Assembly: GCF_008930665.1 (NCBI RefSeq)
Contig: NZ_PQMG01000002.1
Location: forward strand, 310,001-374,000
Origin: Corynebacterium sp. 74A
GTDB taxonomy: Bacteria > Actinomycetota > Actinomycetes > Mycobacteriales > Mycobacteriaceae
Reading direction: 5' to 3'
Length of the DNA stretch: 64,000 nucleotides
In this document: in pieces, positions 50,501-59,209 of the stretch
Numbering within the stretch: position 1 is the stretch's first letter
How the letters are laid out: each line of letters begins with the position of its first letter
Position numbers and translations under genes: made by a program
Notes under the pieces: model-generated
The model's input: the letters and a program-made list of their open reading frames with translations, nothing else
Told to the model about the DNA's origin: nothing
Databases searched by the model: none

Positions 50501-52401
50501 GCATCCGCCACAGCGATACCGTGCGCTTTCTTGCCTTCCGCGACCAGGCTCAGTCGCTTCTGCAATTCCTCGCGATCCTGCGCCACCACGGCGGCCCGGG
50601 AGCGGCCGTGATTGCGCTTGGCGGTGGCGCGAGAGATCTCCACCGGCGTGGCCTCGGGGTGGGCCTCCATCCACTCCACTAGGGCAGCGGCGGCCGCCTT
50701 GCGGCGCGAGGGCACCAGCCCGGAGACGGTTACCAGCGCGCCCTCGCCGCCGAGCTGCGGCTCCTGCACGGGGCGCGGCTGCTCATAATCCGAGGCGAGG
50801 AACTCAGAGACCACCACATGGGCATTGGTGCCGCCGAAGCCGAAACCGGACACACCGGCTAGTTTGTGGCCGGAGTACTCGGGCCACTCCCGCGGATCCT
50901 CCACGGCTTCGAGATGATCGGCGTCAAAGTTGATATAGCGGTTGGGCGAGCTAAAGCCCGCCAGCGGCGGCACCGTATCGTGCATCATGCTCAGCACTAC
51001 TTTGATCATGCCCGCAGCACCCGCCGCAGACTCGGTATGGCCAAAGTTGGTCTTGGCGGAGCCCAGCAGCAGCGGTTCGGCGTTGCCGCGCTGCGCGCCC
51101 AATACCGCGCCGAGTGCCTGGGCCTCGATGGGATCACCGAGGATCGTGCCGGTGCCGTGGGCCTCCACATAATCCACTGCGGCCGGATCCACCTGGGCAT
51201 CGGCATAGGCGCGACGCAGCACATCCACCTGGGCTTCCGGGTTCGGGGCGGTCAGCCCATTCGAGCGGCCATCAGAGTTCACCGCCGAGCCCTTAATCAC
51301 GGCCAAGATGGAATCGCCTGCCGCGAGCGCGTCGTCGACACGCTTGAGCACCAGCACCCCCGCCCCATCGGAGCGCACGATGCCCTTGGCATCATCGGAG
51401 AAGGCCTTGATCCCCTCTTCCGAGATCACACCCAGCTCGCCGAAGGCGATAGAGACAAAGGGCGCAGCCAGCACGTTCACGCCGCCCGCGATGGCGGTGT
51501 CGGCCTCCCCGGCGCGCAAATCGCGCACCGCTTGGTGCACAGCGACCAACGAGGAGGAACACGCAGTGTCCACGCTCACCGAGGGGCCGTGGAAGTCGAA
51601 GGCATAGGAGACGCGGTTCGGAACGATGGAGCTGGCCGTGCCGGTGAGTGCATAGGGGTGCATCTCATTGGGGTCGGCGGAGACCAGCATGCCGTAGTCA
51701 TTATTGGACGAGCCCATGTACACGCCGGTGCGGGTGCCGCGCAGCGTGTTCGCGGGAATGCCGGCATGCTCCAGCGCCTCCCACGTGAGTTCGAGGGTCA
51801 GGCGCTGCTGCGGGTCCATGTTGGCGGCCTCCACGGGAGACAGACCAAAGAACTCGGCGTCGAAACTCTGAATGTCATCGAGGTAGCCGCCCGTGGTGGG
51901 CACCTTGCTCAAGCGGGCCTGGGTGACCTCATCGGCGGCGTATTCGGACCAGCGGCCCAGCGGCAGATCGCCGGTCATGACCTCGCCGTCGACTACCCGC
52001 TCCCACATTTCCGCCGCGGAGGACGCGCCCGGCATACGAGCGGCCACACCGACGATGGCGATATCATGCGTGCCCGGGGTGAGCATGCCACCCTGCAGGC
52101 GCGACGCGGCCGAGGCGGAGCTCGGGGCCGGGGCGTGTGCCCCACCGCCGGAGACGAACTCCGCCAGCGCCCGAATAGTGGGGTGCTGGTACGCGACCGT
52201 GGCGTCGAGCTGCACCCCGGTGAGATTCTCCAGCTCGCCGGAGAGAATCACCACATCGCGGGAGGAGAGCCCGAACGATTGCATGGGCGTATCCACGTCC
52301 ACGTCGTCCACGGATAGCTCAGTGTTCTCGGCTACCCAGCGTGTCAGCCACGCCGACAGCTCGTTCACGGAGGTAGGACCTTGACCCTGGTTCTCGTTCA
52401 C
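47581..52401 (-). CDS. pks13: Mycolate-condensing polyketide synthase Pks13
   Basis: A 1,606-residue type I PKS making the Claisen condensation that yields mycolic acids. Domains in order: ACP1 (FGLSSRDVVILSG, Ser near 46), ketosynthase (VDTACSSSLVAVHQAV, Cys near 278; the His motifs VEAHGTGT and KTNFGHTESAAG), acyltransferase (AVMGMSMGEIAAAYAAGG, Ser near 728), ACP2 (IDLGLDSLMGMRIKNRIE, Ser near 1163) and thioesterase (VLGGWSFGGALAMEVARQL, Ser near 1411). The Ala/Pro/Glu-rich linkers at ~1105 and ~1220 are expected. In M. tuberculosis the thioesterase also transfers product to trehalose. GTG start. It lies downstream of fadD32. Confidence 0.98.
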   Translation of the reverse strand: MNENQGQGPTSVNELSAWLTRWVAENTELSVDDVDVDTPMQSFGLSSRDVVILSGELENLTGVQLDATVAYQHPTIRALAEFVSGGGAHAPAPSSASAASRLQGGMLTPGTHDIAIVGVAARMPGASSAAEMWERVVDGEVMTGDLPLGRWSEYAADEVTQARLSKVPTTGGYLDDIQSFDAEFFGLSPVEAANMDPQQRLTLELTWEALEHAGIPANTLRGTRTGVYMGSSNNDYGMLVSADPNEMHPYALTGTASSIVPNRVSYAFDFHGPSVSVDTACSSSLVAVHQAVRDLRAGEADTAIAGGVNVLAAPFVSIAFGELGVISEEGIKAFSDDAKGIVRSDGAGVLVLKRVDDALAAGDSILAVIKGSAVNSDGRSNGLTAPNPEAQVDVLRRAYADAQVDPAAVDYVEAHGTGTILGDPIEAQALGAVLGAQRGNAEPLLLGSAKTNFGHTESAAGAAGMIKVVLSMMHDTVPPLAGFSSPNRYINFDADHLEAVEDPREWPEYSGHKLAGVSGFGFGGTNAHVVVSEFLASDYEQPRPVQEPQLGGEGALVTVSGLVPSRRKAAAAALVEWMEAHPEATPVEISRATAKRNHGRSRAAVVAQDREELQKRLSLVAEGKKAHGIAVADAPAQNGPVFVYSGFGSQHRKMAKDLFTSSSLFAARIRELDEIIRFESGWSLEELILNDELNYDTETAQVGITAIQIALTDYMAELGVKPAAVMGMSMGEIAAAYAAGGLSAADAMLIACHRSRLMGEGERSLPEDELGAMALVETASNDLPEGIEPAVYAGPGMTTVGGPREAVTAFVEQLESEGKFARLLNVKGAGHTSALDPILGELYAEIAPIEPQPISIPLFSSVERGRVYTPGEVVHGADYWVTCTRHSVWFQDATEQAFAHGYETLVEISPNPVALMPMMNTAFSVAKPDAQLLFLLKRKVPAEDSLRETLAKLYVQGQPVNASVLFGDGPCAELPTMRWKKQRYWTAARPAGGSPQLPGSKVVLPDGTVAFSTQADLVPSSHALIDAAAQALLPGAQVVLVEDRNPLAPTGEITTTASASLGGVDVRVYAISGRESTLVAEGFAASPSIAEATTAGPAPAAAAAGAATATPPPGVEDAEFDVQVWDPTSGETVEERLRMIVSESMGYDLEDLPAELPLIDLGLDSLMGMRIKNRIEHDFQIPPLQVQALRDASVADVVQIVTEKVHSRDTAAESAAATAAPAAEPETSQPEAAAPEGDVDKRPGEEGNGVGVAPRDASERLVFATWAAITGRAARGVTSALPEISEEQAEQMAARLTERCGVDVSADAVRAAESLETLANLVREGLETEVEGTIRVLRERPEGSTSPALFMFHPAGGSSVVYQPLMRRLPEEVPVYGVERLEGSFAERAAAYVDDIVARADGHPIVLGGWSFGGALAMEVARQLQGTANEPKLVALLDTVQPSEKVPDTLEETKARWGRYAAFAKKTYGIDFPVPYDLLESAGEEALLGMLTEFLATTDASEHGLSAGVLEHQRASFVDNRILDQVDFHTWAEVQCPVVLFRAERMHDGAIELEPRYASIDEDGGWSSIVDELEIVHLKGDHLAVVDEPEIAKVGSYLSRRIVELE
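49321..49333 (-). repeat. 13-mer GCTTATCGACGCC inside pks13
   Basis: An exact copy on the sense strand, read as CTT ATC GAC GCC (Leu-Ile-Asp-Ala) in the region between acyltransferase and ACP2. A one-mismatch copy lies in a linker at 48678-48690, antisense. Confidence 0.8.
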
Positions 52402-52426
52402 AACTCACCTAACTACGACAGAAAAC

Positions 52427-52477
52427 GGCCCTCACACCCATGATCCGGTGGAACACACTGAATCCCGGTGGAGGGCC
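52427..52477 (-). other. Hairpin in the fadD32-pks13 spacer
   Basis: GGCCCTC (52427-52433) pairs with GAGGGCC (52471-52477), extended by ACC/GGT. It lies in the 145-bp spacer just ahead of pks13 and has no T-tract, so it may be a leader structure or attenuator instead of a terminator. Confidence 0.4.
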
Positions 52478-52546
52478 ACAGTAACAGCGTTCGCCGCGAT
52501 ACCCGCGGAGAGAAGCCGCCAGAATGCGGCCGTTACCGTTATGTTA

Positions 52547-54376
52547 CTAAATAGTTGCTAGATACTGGCGCTGGCTCACCTTGCGCGCAATCTTTCCGCT
52601 CGAAGAACGGGCGATGCCCTCCGGCGGCAGGATGCGTACCTCGTGCGGCTGCACGCCATGGCCCTGCACCACGGCAGCGCGGATATCCTGGATAGCCTGC
52701 TCATCGCCGTCTTCCCCGGCCGAGAGATCGCGCTCCGCGAGAATCACGAGCTTCTCCACGTCATCTCCCTCGATGGCGAAGGCAGCCACGCAGTTGGGTC
52801 GCACATGCTCGCTTGCCGACGCCACCGTGTATTCAATGTCCTGCGGGTAGTGGTTACGGCCCGCAATCACGATGAGGTCCTTGAGTCGGCCGGTGATATA
52901 AAGCTCGCCCTCGAACATCACGCCCAAGTCGCCGGTGGCCATCCAGTAGCCGTCCTCTGGAGCGGTGGGCACGCGGGAATCGTCGAGTTTCGCGGCCAGC
53001 TTATTGCGGAAGGTGGCAACAGTCTCATCGGGGCGATCCAAATAGCCTTGGGCCATGTTGTCACCGTGCGCCCAGATCTCGCCGATCTGACCATCAGGCA
53101 GCTCGGTGCGGGTCTCGGGGTCCACGATGGTGCAGAGCTGAGTGGGCACGGCCTCGCCATTGGAGGCAAATGCCACGGTGGTCTCCGACTTCTCGCGGAT
53201 CTCTGCGCGCCCCTCAGACAGGGCTTGACGATCGAAGTGGCTGATCACTGGGCAATTCCCGCTCTGCGGTGTGGTGACCATGAGTGATGCCTCGGCCAAA
53301 CCATAGGAGGGGCGCAGCGCCGAACGGCGGAAGCCCTGCGCCTCGAAGGCGCCAAGGAAGGCCTCCACGGCGGCCTCAGTGACCGGCTCGGAGCCACAGA
53401 TCAGTCCCTCAACAGCGGAGAGGTCCAGATCCTCTGCCCCTTCGGGGTAGCGGGCAGCCAGCTCCAAGGCGAAGTTGGGGGCTACCGTGTAGACGTGCTG
53501 ATCGCCCTCGCGGCGGTTGAGCTGGTTGAGCCAGCGGGAGGGGCGCTGCACGAAATCGCGGGGAGACATCAGCTCCTGGGGCAGGCCCAGAATGGTCACG
53601 AAGATAGCCAAAATGATGCCCATGTCGTGGTGCAGAGGCAGCCAGGTGGACAGGCGCAGCGGGAATTTAATGTCCACGGCGCGGAAGATTTGCAGCACAT
53701 TCGTGATGATGGAGCGGTTGCTCAGCACCACACCCGCCGGAGTGCGGGTGGAGCCGGAGGTGTACTGCAGAAAAGCCGGCATATCCAGCGGCAGCATCGC
53801 GCGGGCGGCCATGGCCTGCGGATCGGACATGGGGTTGACGTATTTCGCGGCCGTGGAATCTGGCAGCGCGTCCACAGTGAGCACGCGCGGGCGCTCACTG
53901 CCGGGCAGCTCGGCAAAGAAGCCACGCACGGCCGCTGCGGTGCGCTTATTGCTCAGCACGATGCGCGGCTCGCAATCAGCGAAGACGGCCTGCAGGTGCT
54001 CGGAGTGGCCCGGCTCATTGGGATCGTAGAGCGGCACGGGCACCGTGCCCGCGTAGAGCGCTCCGAGGAAACCAAAGATGTACTCGGGGCTGTTATTGGC
54101 CATGATGGCCACCCGATCGCCGCGCTCGCTCACCTGCTGCAGCCGCGCGGCCACGGCTTTGATGCGGGTGTTGATCTGAGAACGCGTGTAAGTGACCAGC
54201 TCGCCCTCGCGGCTGGCGCTATAGTCCCAATAGCTCAGGCACACGCGGTCGCCATCACCCTGGGCAGCCCCAGCTTGATAGGACATCTCGGCCAACCCCG
54301 CCAGGCTCAGCATGGGAGGCAGAACGATATTGCCTTCGCTATCAAAAAACTTGCCCAACACTGCGTTGAGATCCAT
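52547..54376 (-). CDS. fadD32: Long-chain fatty acyl-AMP ligase FadD32
   Basis: A 609-residue FAAL that adenylates the meromycolate-type acid and loads it on Pks13 ACP1. The P-loop-like LQYTSGSTRTPAGVVLSNRS, YGLAEASLMV, GYWMATGDLGVM, GRLKDLIVIAGRNHYPQDIE and the catalytic Lys in SSGKIARK are present. The FAAL-specific insertion is expected after residue ~330. ATG at 54376 is 8 nt after AGGGG; the ATG at 54382 is an equal alternative. Pks13 lies 145 bp downstream, and the cutinase-like gene upstream ends in a strong terminator, so fadD32 has its own promoter. Confidence 0.96.
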   Translation of the reverse strand: MDLNAVLGKFFDSEGNIVLPPMLSLAGLAEMSYQAGAAQGDGDRVCLSYWDYSASREGELVTYTRSQINTRIKAVAARLQQVSERGDRVAIMANNSPEYIFGFLGALYAGTVPVPLYDPNEPGHSEHLQAVFADCEPRIVLSNKRTAAAVRGFFAELPGSERPRVLTVDALPDSTAAKYVNPMSDPQAMAARAMLPLDMPAFLQYTSGSTRTPAGVVLSNRSIITNVLQIFRAVDIKFPLRLSTWLPLHHDMGIILAIFVTILGLPQELMSPRDFVQRPSRWLNQLNRREGDQHVYTVAPNFALELAARYPEGAEDLDLSAVEGLICGSEPVTEAAVEAFLGAFEAQGFRRSALRPSYGLAEASLMVTTPQSGNCPVISHFDRQALSEGRAEIREKSETTVAFASNGEAVPTQLCTIVDPETRTELPDGQIGEIWAHGDNMAQGYLDRPDETVATFRNKLAAKLDDSRVPTAPEDGYWMATGDLGVMFEGELYITGRLKDLIVIAGRNHYPQDIEYTVASASEHVRPNCVAAFAIEGDDVEKLVILAERDLSAGEDGDEQAIQDIRAAVVQGHGVQPHEVRILPPEGIARSSSGKIARKVSQRQYLATI

Positions 54377-54483
54377 TGGCATTACCCCTGTCGATGATGC
54401 ACGCGCTGTGTCCGCGTGGTGCTTATGTGACTATTGTCAAGTACGGCTACCAGACTATTACTTTGTGGCGCAAAAATTCAAAA

Positions 54484-54520
54484 AGCGGCGACAGGGGCGG
54501 TCGTACCGTCCCTATCGCCG
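54484..54520 (-). terminator. Intrinsic terminator of the cutinase operon
   Basis: A 16-bp stem with two G-U type mismatches (54484-54499 with 54505-54520) and a 5-nt loop, followed on the minus strand by TTTTTGAATTTTTG. One of the clearest terminators in the window. Confidence 0.92.
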
Positions 54521-54543
54521 CTGCGCGAGCCACCGCGCTTGTA

Positions 54544-55446
54544 CTAGCCGATAAGATCCTTGGCCCACTGCACCGTCCACTTATCAGCGGTGGTTCCGGG
54601 CACCACATATTCGTTCTGGGCATACCATGCGTGCACCCCATTGACCTCCAGCATGGCGCGTGCCCGCTCGAGAGCATTCCGCACATCGCGTGGCGCGTCG
54701 CAGACCGGATCATCGGGGGCACAGACATCCATGACTCGATCGTTGAGCTCGCCGAAGCCCCCAGCGCGGCTGCCCCGCATGGTAGCCCCCGGCACAATAG
54801 GCTGCACCACAGCGTTGAGCGGATGCAGGGCGATCTCCGCGCCCACTCCGCCGACCTGAGTACCGGGCACCACACCCACCCCCGGCTCGCGACGACCATC
54901 GGCGATGAGCGCCGCGCCCTTGATACGGTCGGCAGGGATCACGCCGCGGCCATTGCCGATATCGGAGACGATATCGCCCACGATCACGGCACCCTGGGAA
55001 AATCCGGCGAGGATGAACTCGGTGTTTGGGCACTGCTGATGAGTGGCCACTAGTTCGGCGTTGAGCCGGTCAATGCCCTCGGTACGGGAATCGTCATAGC
55101 TCATCTCAGTGAGCGCATTGATATTGCGGAACTGGGCCGTATAAGGCAGCGTCCAGACCTTCACATCCTGCTCGCTATAGGCCTCGGAGAGAGGCCGCGA
55201 GATGCCAAGCATGAAGGACCGGTCATTGGCGGTGGGATTCGCGGGGTCATCATCCGCGCTCGACTCCCATGTGCCCGGGGCAGAGATGAACTCCACACGG
55301 GGGCAACCGTCAGGATCCGCGGCCTCACCATCAGACGATGCCTGCTGCCCGGAGTTGTGTGGATTACTCGTGAGCCAATCGCCCACGCCCACCAGAATGA
55401 CGCCGAGCATGACCACGACGGCAAGGATTGTGAGGAGCTTTTTCAT
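54544..55446 (-). CDS. Cutinase-like envelope lipase (Rv3802c type)
   Basis: A 300-residue secreted or membrane-tethered alpha/beta hydrolase. An N-terminal helix (LLTILAVVVMLGVILVGVGDWL) is followed by the cutinase domain with FILAGFSQGAVIVGDI (Ser nucleophile near residue 175), VCAPDDPVCDAP (Asp) and VHAWYAQNEYVV (His). The M. tuberculosis homologue Rv3802c is an essential phospholipase/thioesterase encoded in the same mycolate cluster. It likely acts on envelope lipids. It follows the lipoprotein gene by 5 nt. Confidence 0.92.
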   Translation of the reverse strand: MKKLLTILAVVVMLGVILVGVGDWLTSNPHNSGQQASSDGEAADPDGCPRVEFISAPGTWESSADDDPANPTANDRSFMLGISRPLSEAYSEQDVKVWTLPYTAQFRNINALTEMSYDDSRTEGIDRLNAELVATHQQCPNTEFILAGFSQGAVIVGDIVSDIGNGRGVIPADRIKGAALIADGRREPGVGVVPGTQVGGVGAEIALHPLNAVVQPIVPGATMRGSRAGGFGELNDRVMDVCAPDDPVCDAPRDVRNALERARAMLEVNGVHAWYAQNEYVVPGTTADKWTVQWAKDLIG

Positions 55447-55451
55447 GAGCT

Positions 55452-55898
55452 CTAGCAGTACGCCTTCTCGGCGGCATCCGCAATGCGGTCCGCCAGCTGC
55501 TCAGCGTTGAGCTCGCTGCGACCCTGCTGATCTAGCTGGCCCGCGACGGCGTTGAGCAGCACGGAATCGCGCCCCTCTTCGCACACCTCTTGGGCAGTGG
55601 CCACCAGTTGGTCCTCCACCCCGTTGACATCGACGCCCTTGAGTTCCTCGAAGAACTCGACCTCCTTGGGGTCTCCCGGCTCGGCGCCCGGAATCGACTC
55701 GATCTCCCGAGCACTCTGATCCGCCGGGGCCTCCTCGGTGGGCGAGCTCGGCTCACTGGACTTCTTATCCTTGTCCTGTGTGGACTGCTCGCGGTGCAGA
55801 GACTCCACCTTGGGCTCCTCGGGTGCCTCCGAGGTTGAGGAGCCACAGCCGGAGAGCACACAGAGAGCCGCCACGCATAGAACCGCACGCTTCAGCAT
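55452..55898 (-). CDS. DUF732-like lipoprotein
   Basis: A 148-residue predicted lipoprotein: signal MLKRAVLCVAALCVLSGC with lipobox LSGC, then a ~60-residue Ser/Glu/Pro-rich linker. A small helical C-terminal domain holds two Cys (AQEVCEEG and the final AEKAYC) that could form a disulfide, as in DUF732. Function unknown. ATG at 55898 gives the best signal peptide; the ATG at 55919 adds seven polar residues. It sits between mytA and the cutinase gene with 24- and 5-nt gaps, so co-transcribed. Confidence 0.78.
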   Translation of the reverse strand: MLKRAVLCVAALCVLSGCGSSTSEAPEEPKVESLHREQSTQDKDKKSSEPSSPTEEAPADQSAREIESIPGAEPGDPKEVEFFEELKGVDVNGVEDQLVATAQEVCEEGRDSVLLNAVAGQLDQQGRSELNAEQLADRIADAAEKAYC

Positions 55899-55922
55899 GG
55901 GGGTCCGCCCTTCCTTCATCGC

Positions 55923-57848
55923 TTATTTCTTCACAACGGTGCCGTTGACAGCCTCAAGGGTGCCACCCTCGAATTGCTGGCGCTGCCCACCGGCTGGGAT
56001 GTCCTCGGTGTCGCTGGTAGGCCAGCCGAGCGGGCCGGTCTCCCACTTCTGCTGGGTCCAGTAGTCGCGGATCGGGCCATTCTTGATGATCTTGGCGCCG
56101 GTCTTGGGGCTCCAGTAGATCACGCCGCCCTCGAACTCCTGCAGGGCGCCGCCGGGGATGAGGCGCTCAGCGGCGATCGGGGTGCCGATGCCGGCATCGC
56201 CCAGTCCGGAATCCTTGAGCTTCTGTGCGATCGCGCCGATCACGGTGACGGTGCGGTTATCCGGGGTGCGGGCGATAACGCCGCCCTGGAATTGCTGCAT
56301 CAGGCCCTCGCCCACGGCCACCGGCGCTGCGGTCGGGTAGCCGAGGCGACCCCTCTCGTAGTCGCTCTCGCCCCATTCGCGCACAATATCGGCGGGCACG
56401 GCCACCGCCCCGGTGTCTGGGGTCCAGTAGATCGAGCCATTCTCGAAGTGGTTATAGCGGCCCACCTTGTCCGGGGTGGTGCGCTCGTGCGTCTTCGGGA
56501 AGCCCAGCCAGGAGCTGGGACCACCGATCTCGGAGTAGCGGGCGCTAATGCGGCCGTTGAGTACCCAGGCGCCGGTCTTTTCGGACCAGTAGGCGCGGCC
56601 ATCACGGAAGTCCTGGGCGACGCCGCCGGCCACCGGGTATTCGTTGGTGACGCAGTCGCCCCAGCGGCCGGACTTGGTCACTTCGCCAATGGCGCCCTGG
56701 GTGATGCACTCGATGCCGCGATCCTCCTTGTCCATGCCGAGTGCCTCGGCGATGTGCGGCCAGGCGTTTTTCATCTCGAACTGCCAGTAGGGCCATGCGT
56801 GCACCCCGGAGTCACGGAAGCGGACGATCACGCCCACATCGGCCTGCTTGGCCTTGTTCACGAAGGTCTGGGAGCTCAAGCGCGAGAGCACCTCAAGCCC
56901 CTGACCGGCGTAGTTCTGCTGGTCGGCGGGGTTGCTGGCGCGTCCCGACCCGGCGGAGACATAGACCTTCATGTCCTTCATGGCCTCGATCCCCAGCTTG
57001 GGATCGTGGTCGATCCACGCCTGGCTATAGAAGGGGCCCCACATCTTGGCGGCGTTATAGCCGCCGGCATCCGTCATGGCGGCGGTAATAGCCTCCGGCA
57101 TGCCGGTCGTGGTGGTGTCCAGGTATCCGGAGAAGGATCCGGCGAAGCGGAAGAGATCCGGGCGGTGCTGTGCCAGGTTGAAGGCACCGGTGCCGCCCAT
57201 CGACAGGCCCACCACGGCGCGCTGATCATTGGTCCGGAAGCCCTCCTTGAGCACCGCAGCCATCTCCTGGGTGAGGAAGGTCTCCCACATGTAGTGCTTG
57301 CCCTTGTCCGGCTCGAGCCAGTCGGAGTAGAAGGAGGACTCGCCGCCTACCGGCATCACTACGTTGATGTTCTTGTCGGCATAGAACTGCTCGATATCGG
57401 TTTCGATCGTCCAGCCGGACTCGTCATCGCGGGCGCGCATGCCATCGAGCGCCCAGAGCGAGGGGAAGGTGGCGTCGGGATTGGCGTACCAGTCGCGGGC
57501 CAGCAGCACCTGCACCGGAATCGGCTCGCCCGGCATCGCCGCGGAGTTGATATAGATCTTGATGTGGCGATCGCTGAGGTATTCCACCTTCGCCACGCTC
57601 ACACCCTCGGGCAGCCCGTTGATTTCGGGAAATTCGGTGCGCATCGGGGTGCGCGACGGGGTGCCCTCTGGACGCAGCGAGTCAGTGAAGCCAGAGGAGC
57701 TCAGGCTCGAGCCAGGCGTCTGCGCCTGGGCTTGCGGCAGAGGCAGCACGGTGACGGCAAGAGCGATCGACGTCGGGATGGCTGCGAGCGCAATCTTGAG
57801 GGAACGTCGCGACGAACCTGTGCGAGGAGCAGAAGTCGAGTTGAACAT
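55923..57848 (-). CDS. mytA: Mycolyltransferase with C-terminal LGFP repeats (PS1/MytA type)
   Basis: A 641-residue secreted protein. Signal peptide to about residue 44 (LAVTVLPLPQAQA), then an antigen-85-like esterase domain with VVGLSMGGTGAFNLAQH (Ser near 217), a Glu/Asp in the following sheet and HAWPYWQFEMKNAWP (His). Residues ~390-641 are four or five LGFP repeats (SWLGFPKT, GRLGYPTA, GPLGWPTS and similar), which tether such enzymes to the arabinogalactan layer. It transfers mycolates to trehalose monomycolate or arabinan. ATG at 57848 follows AAAGGA at 7 nt. Confidence 0.95.
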   Translation of the reverse strand: MFNSTSAPRTGSSRRSLKIALAAIPTSIALAVTVLPLPQAQAQTPGSSLSSSGFTDSLRPEGTPSRTPMRTEFPEINGLPEGVSVAKVEYLSDRHIKIYINSAAMPGEPIPVQVLLARDWYANPDATFPSLWALDGMRARDDESGWTIETDIEQFYADKNINVVMPVGGESSFYSDWLEPDKGKHYMWETFLTQEMAAVLKEGFRTNDQRAVVGLSMGGTGAFNLAQHRPDLFRFAGSFSGYLDTTTTGMPEAITAAMTDAGGYNAAKMWGPFYSQAWIDHDPKLGIEAMKDMKVYVSAGSGRASNPADQQNYAGQGLEVLSRLSSQTFVNKAKQADVGVIVRFRDSGVHAWPYWQFEMKNAWPHIAEALGMDKEDRGIECITQGAIGEVTKSGRWGDCVTNEYPVAGGVAQDFRDGRAYWSEKTGAWVLNGRISARYSEIGGPSSWLGFPKTHERTTPDKVGRYNHFENGSIYWTPDTGAVAVPADIVREWGESDYERGRLGYPTAAPVAVGEGLMQQFQGGVIARTPDNRTVTVIGAIAQKLKDSGLGDAGIGTPIAAERLIPGGALQEFEGGVIYWSPKTGAKIIKNGPIRDYWTQQKWETGPLGWPTSDTEDIPAGGQRQQFEGGTLEAVNGTVVKK

Positions 57849-58180
57849 GTGCTTTCCTTTAAGCGGCGTGGTGGAACCTAGTGCTAGTGAGTGGATAGCT
57901 CGCGAACGACAGCGCGAGCATGCAATGCGGCACACGTGACTGCGAGGAGCCAACGGAGAGCCGAACTGCTCGGATTCATCACACTGCGGAGCCGGAAGTT
58001 CCCCTCCTCCGGCGCGCGCGGAGTGCGCATTGGAATGTAAGTTTAAGTATAACTTTAGACTTTAGGTTCAGCGACACGCCACCAGCAGCGAAAAACCGCA
58101 CGCCGGGAATATAAAAACCGCCTCCCTGCCGAGCGTGACTCGTGCGGGGAGGCGGGTGCTGTCGCAGTGGCTATGCGGGC
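57849..58180. other. mytA promoter region and mytB terminator
   Basis: 332 bp without a gene. It contains the mytB terminator (58118-58155) and an AT-rich stretch (58035-58075) with TATACT on the minus strand (58046-58051) as a likely mytA -10 element. A small AAGTT/AACTT inverted repeat (58039-58055) overlaps it. The predicted mytA leader is about 190 nt long. Confidence 0.55.
58118..58155 (-). terminator. Intrinsic terminator of mytB
   Basis: A 9-bp perfect stem (CCGCCTCCC, 58118-58126, with GGGAGGCGG, 58147-58155), with CGAG/CTCG pairing inside, followed on the minus strand by TTTTTATATT. Confidence 0.9.
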
Positions 58181-59209
58181 TTAGCGGGCGCGCATGCCAT
58201 CCAAGATCCAGCCCTCGGACTGGTGCAGCTGGAAGTTCCACTGTGCCCAATCGTGAATACCGATGAGCGGGAAGTTCGTGGTGAAGTTCAGGCCGGCCGT
58301 GCGGGCCTTAGCCTCCCACATGCGGGTGGAGGCAAGGGCGCTGGCCTCCAACAAGCCGCCCGCAGCGATCACGTTCGGCGGCAAGTTGCGGGTGATATCC
58401 GGGATACCGGAGGCAGCAGAGATGTAGACATTCGTGCCATTGGCGCGCAGCCTATCCATATTCATGAAGGGGTCTTCCGCCACCCGGCGCGGATCCGCCA
58501 TGGAGGAATACATGTTCATGATGTTGTAACCGCCCACATCAAGCAGGGCGAGGCCAAGGAGAATCTCCATGCCCGGCAGAGTCTGGGTGAGGTAGCCGGA
58601 GAAGGACGCGACCTGGCGGAAGCGATCCGGGTGATTGGCGGCCAGGTTCATGGCAGCGGTGCCGCCCATGGACAGGCCGATCACAGCGTTGTTATTGCGC
58701 GCCACACCGAAATGAGTAGCCAGGTAGTCCGGCAGCTCCTTCGAGAGGAAGGTGTCCCACTTGTAGTTCACGTAGTTTCGGGGATCAACGGTGGCATCGC
58801 CGTGCCAGTCGGTGTAGAAGGAACCAGCGCCGCCTACCGGCATCACGAGGGTGATGTTGTCATTGAGGAACAGGCTCGGCGCGGCAGTCTCAAAGGTCCA
58901 CGCATTGGCGGTGTCGAGAGCGCGCATGCCATCGAGCATGTATAGGCCTGCATTGCCGCCGCGGCCAGCAGGCTGAATCTGGACCGTAACGTTGCGGCCC
59001 ATAGCTGGGGAGTAGACATCACACCGTTGAATCCAGTGCATGCTCCTATCCCACTCGCACTGTCCCGTGCTGTCCGGCCGCAGCCAGTCGCGGTTGCCGG
59101 CCTGGGCGTTCGAGCTGGTCGCCACCATGACGCCGAGCGCGGTGCAGAGGGCCAGCAACACAGCGGCGATGGTGCGTCCACTGCGTCGCAGCGAGGCTGC
59201 ATAATTCAT
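58181..59209 (-). CDS. mytB: Mycolyltransferase (antigen 85 family), MytB type
   Basis: A 342-residue secreted mycolyltransferase without LGFP repeats. Signal peptide residues ~1-37 (TIAAVLLALCTALGVMVATSSNAQA), nucleophile in VIGLSMGGTAAMNLAANH (Ser near 179), His in GIHDWAQWNFQLHQSEGW. Two Cys (QCEWDRSMHWIQRCD) near residue 52 probably form a disulfide. It lies head to tail upstream of mytA, as cmt2 and cop1 do in C. glutamicum. AGGAG precedes the ATG. Confidence 0.93.
   Translation of the reverse strand: MNYAASLRRSGRTIAAVLLALCTALGVMVATSSNAQAGNRDWLRPDSTGQCEWDRSMHWIQRCDVYSPAMGRNVTVQIQPAGRGGNAGLYMLDGMRALDTANAWTFETAAPSLFLNDNITLVMPVGGAGSFYTDWHGDATVDPRNYVNYKWDTFLSKELPDYLATHFGVARNNNAVIGLSMGGTAAMNLAANHPDRFRQVASFSGYLTQTLPGMEILLGLALLDVGGYNIMNMYSSMADPRRVAEDPFMNMDRLRANGTNVYISAASGIPDITRNLPPNVIAAGGLLEASALASTRMWEAKARTAGLNFTTNFPLIGIHDWAQWNFQLHQSEGWILDGMRAR

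Noticed and set aside
50866..52317. Long open frame antisense to the start of pks13
   Set aside because: Same antisense artefact; the Pks13 domains on the other strand are unambiguous.
58035..58075. AT-rich TTAAG/TTTAGG elements upstream of mytA as a DtxR iron box
   Set aside because: They do not form the 19-bp palindrome with the expected spacing; better explained as promoter DNA.
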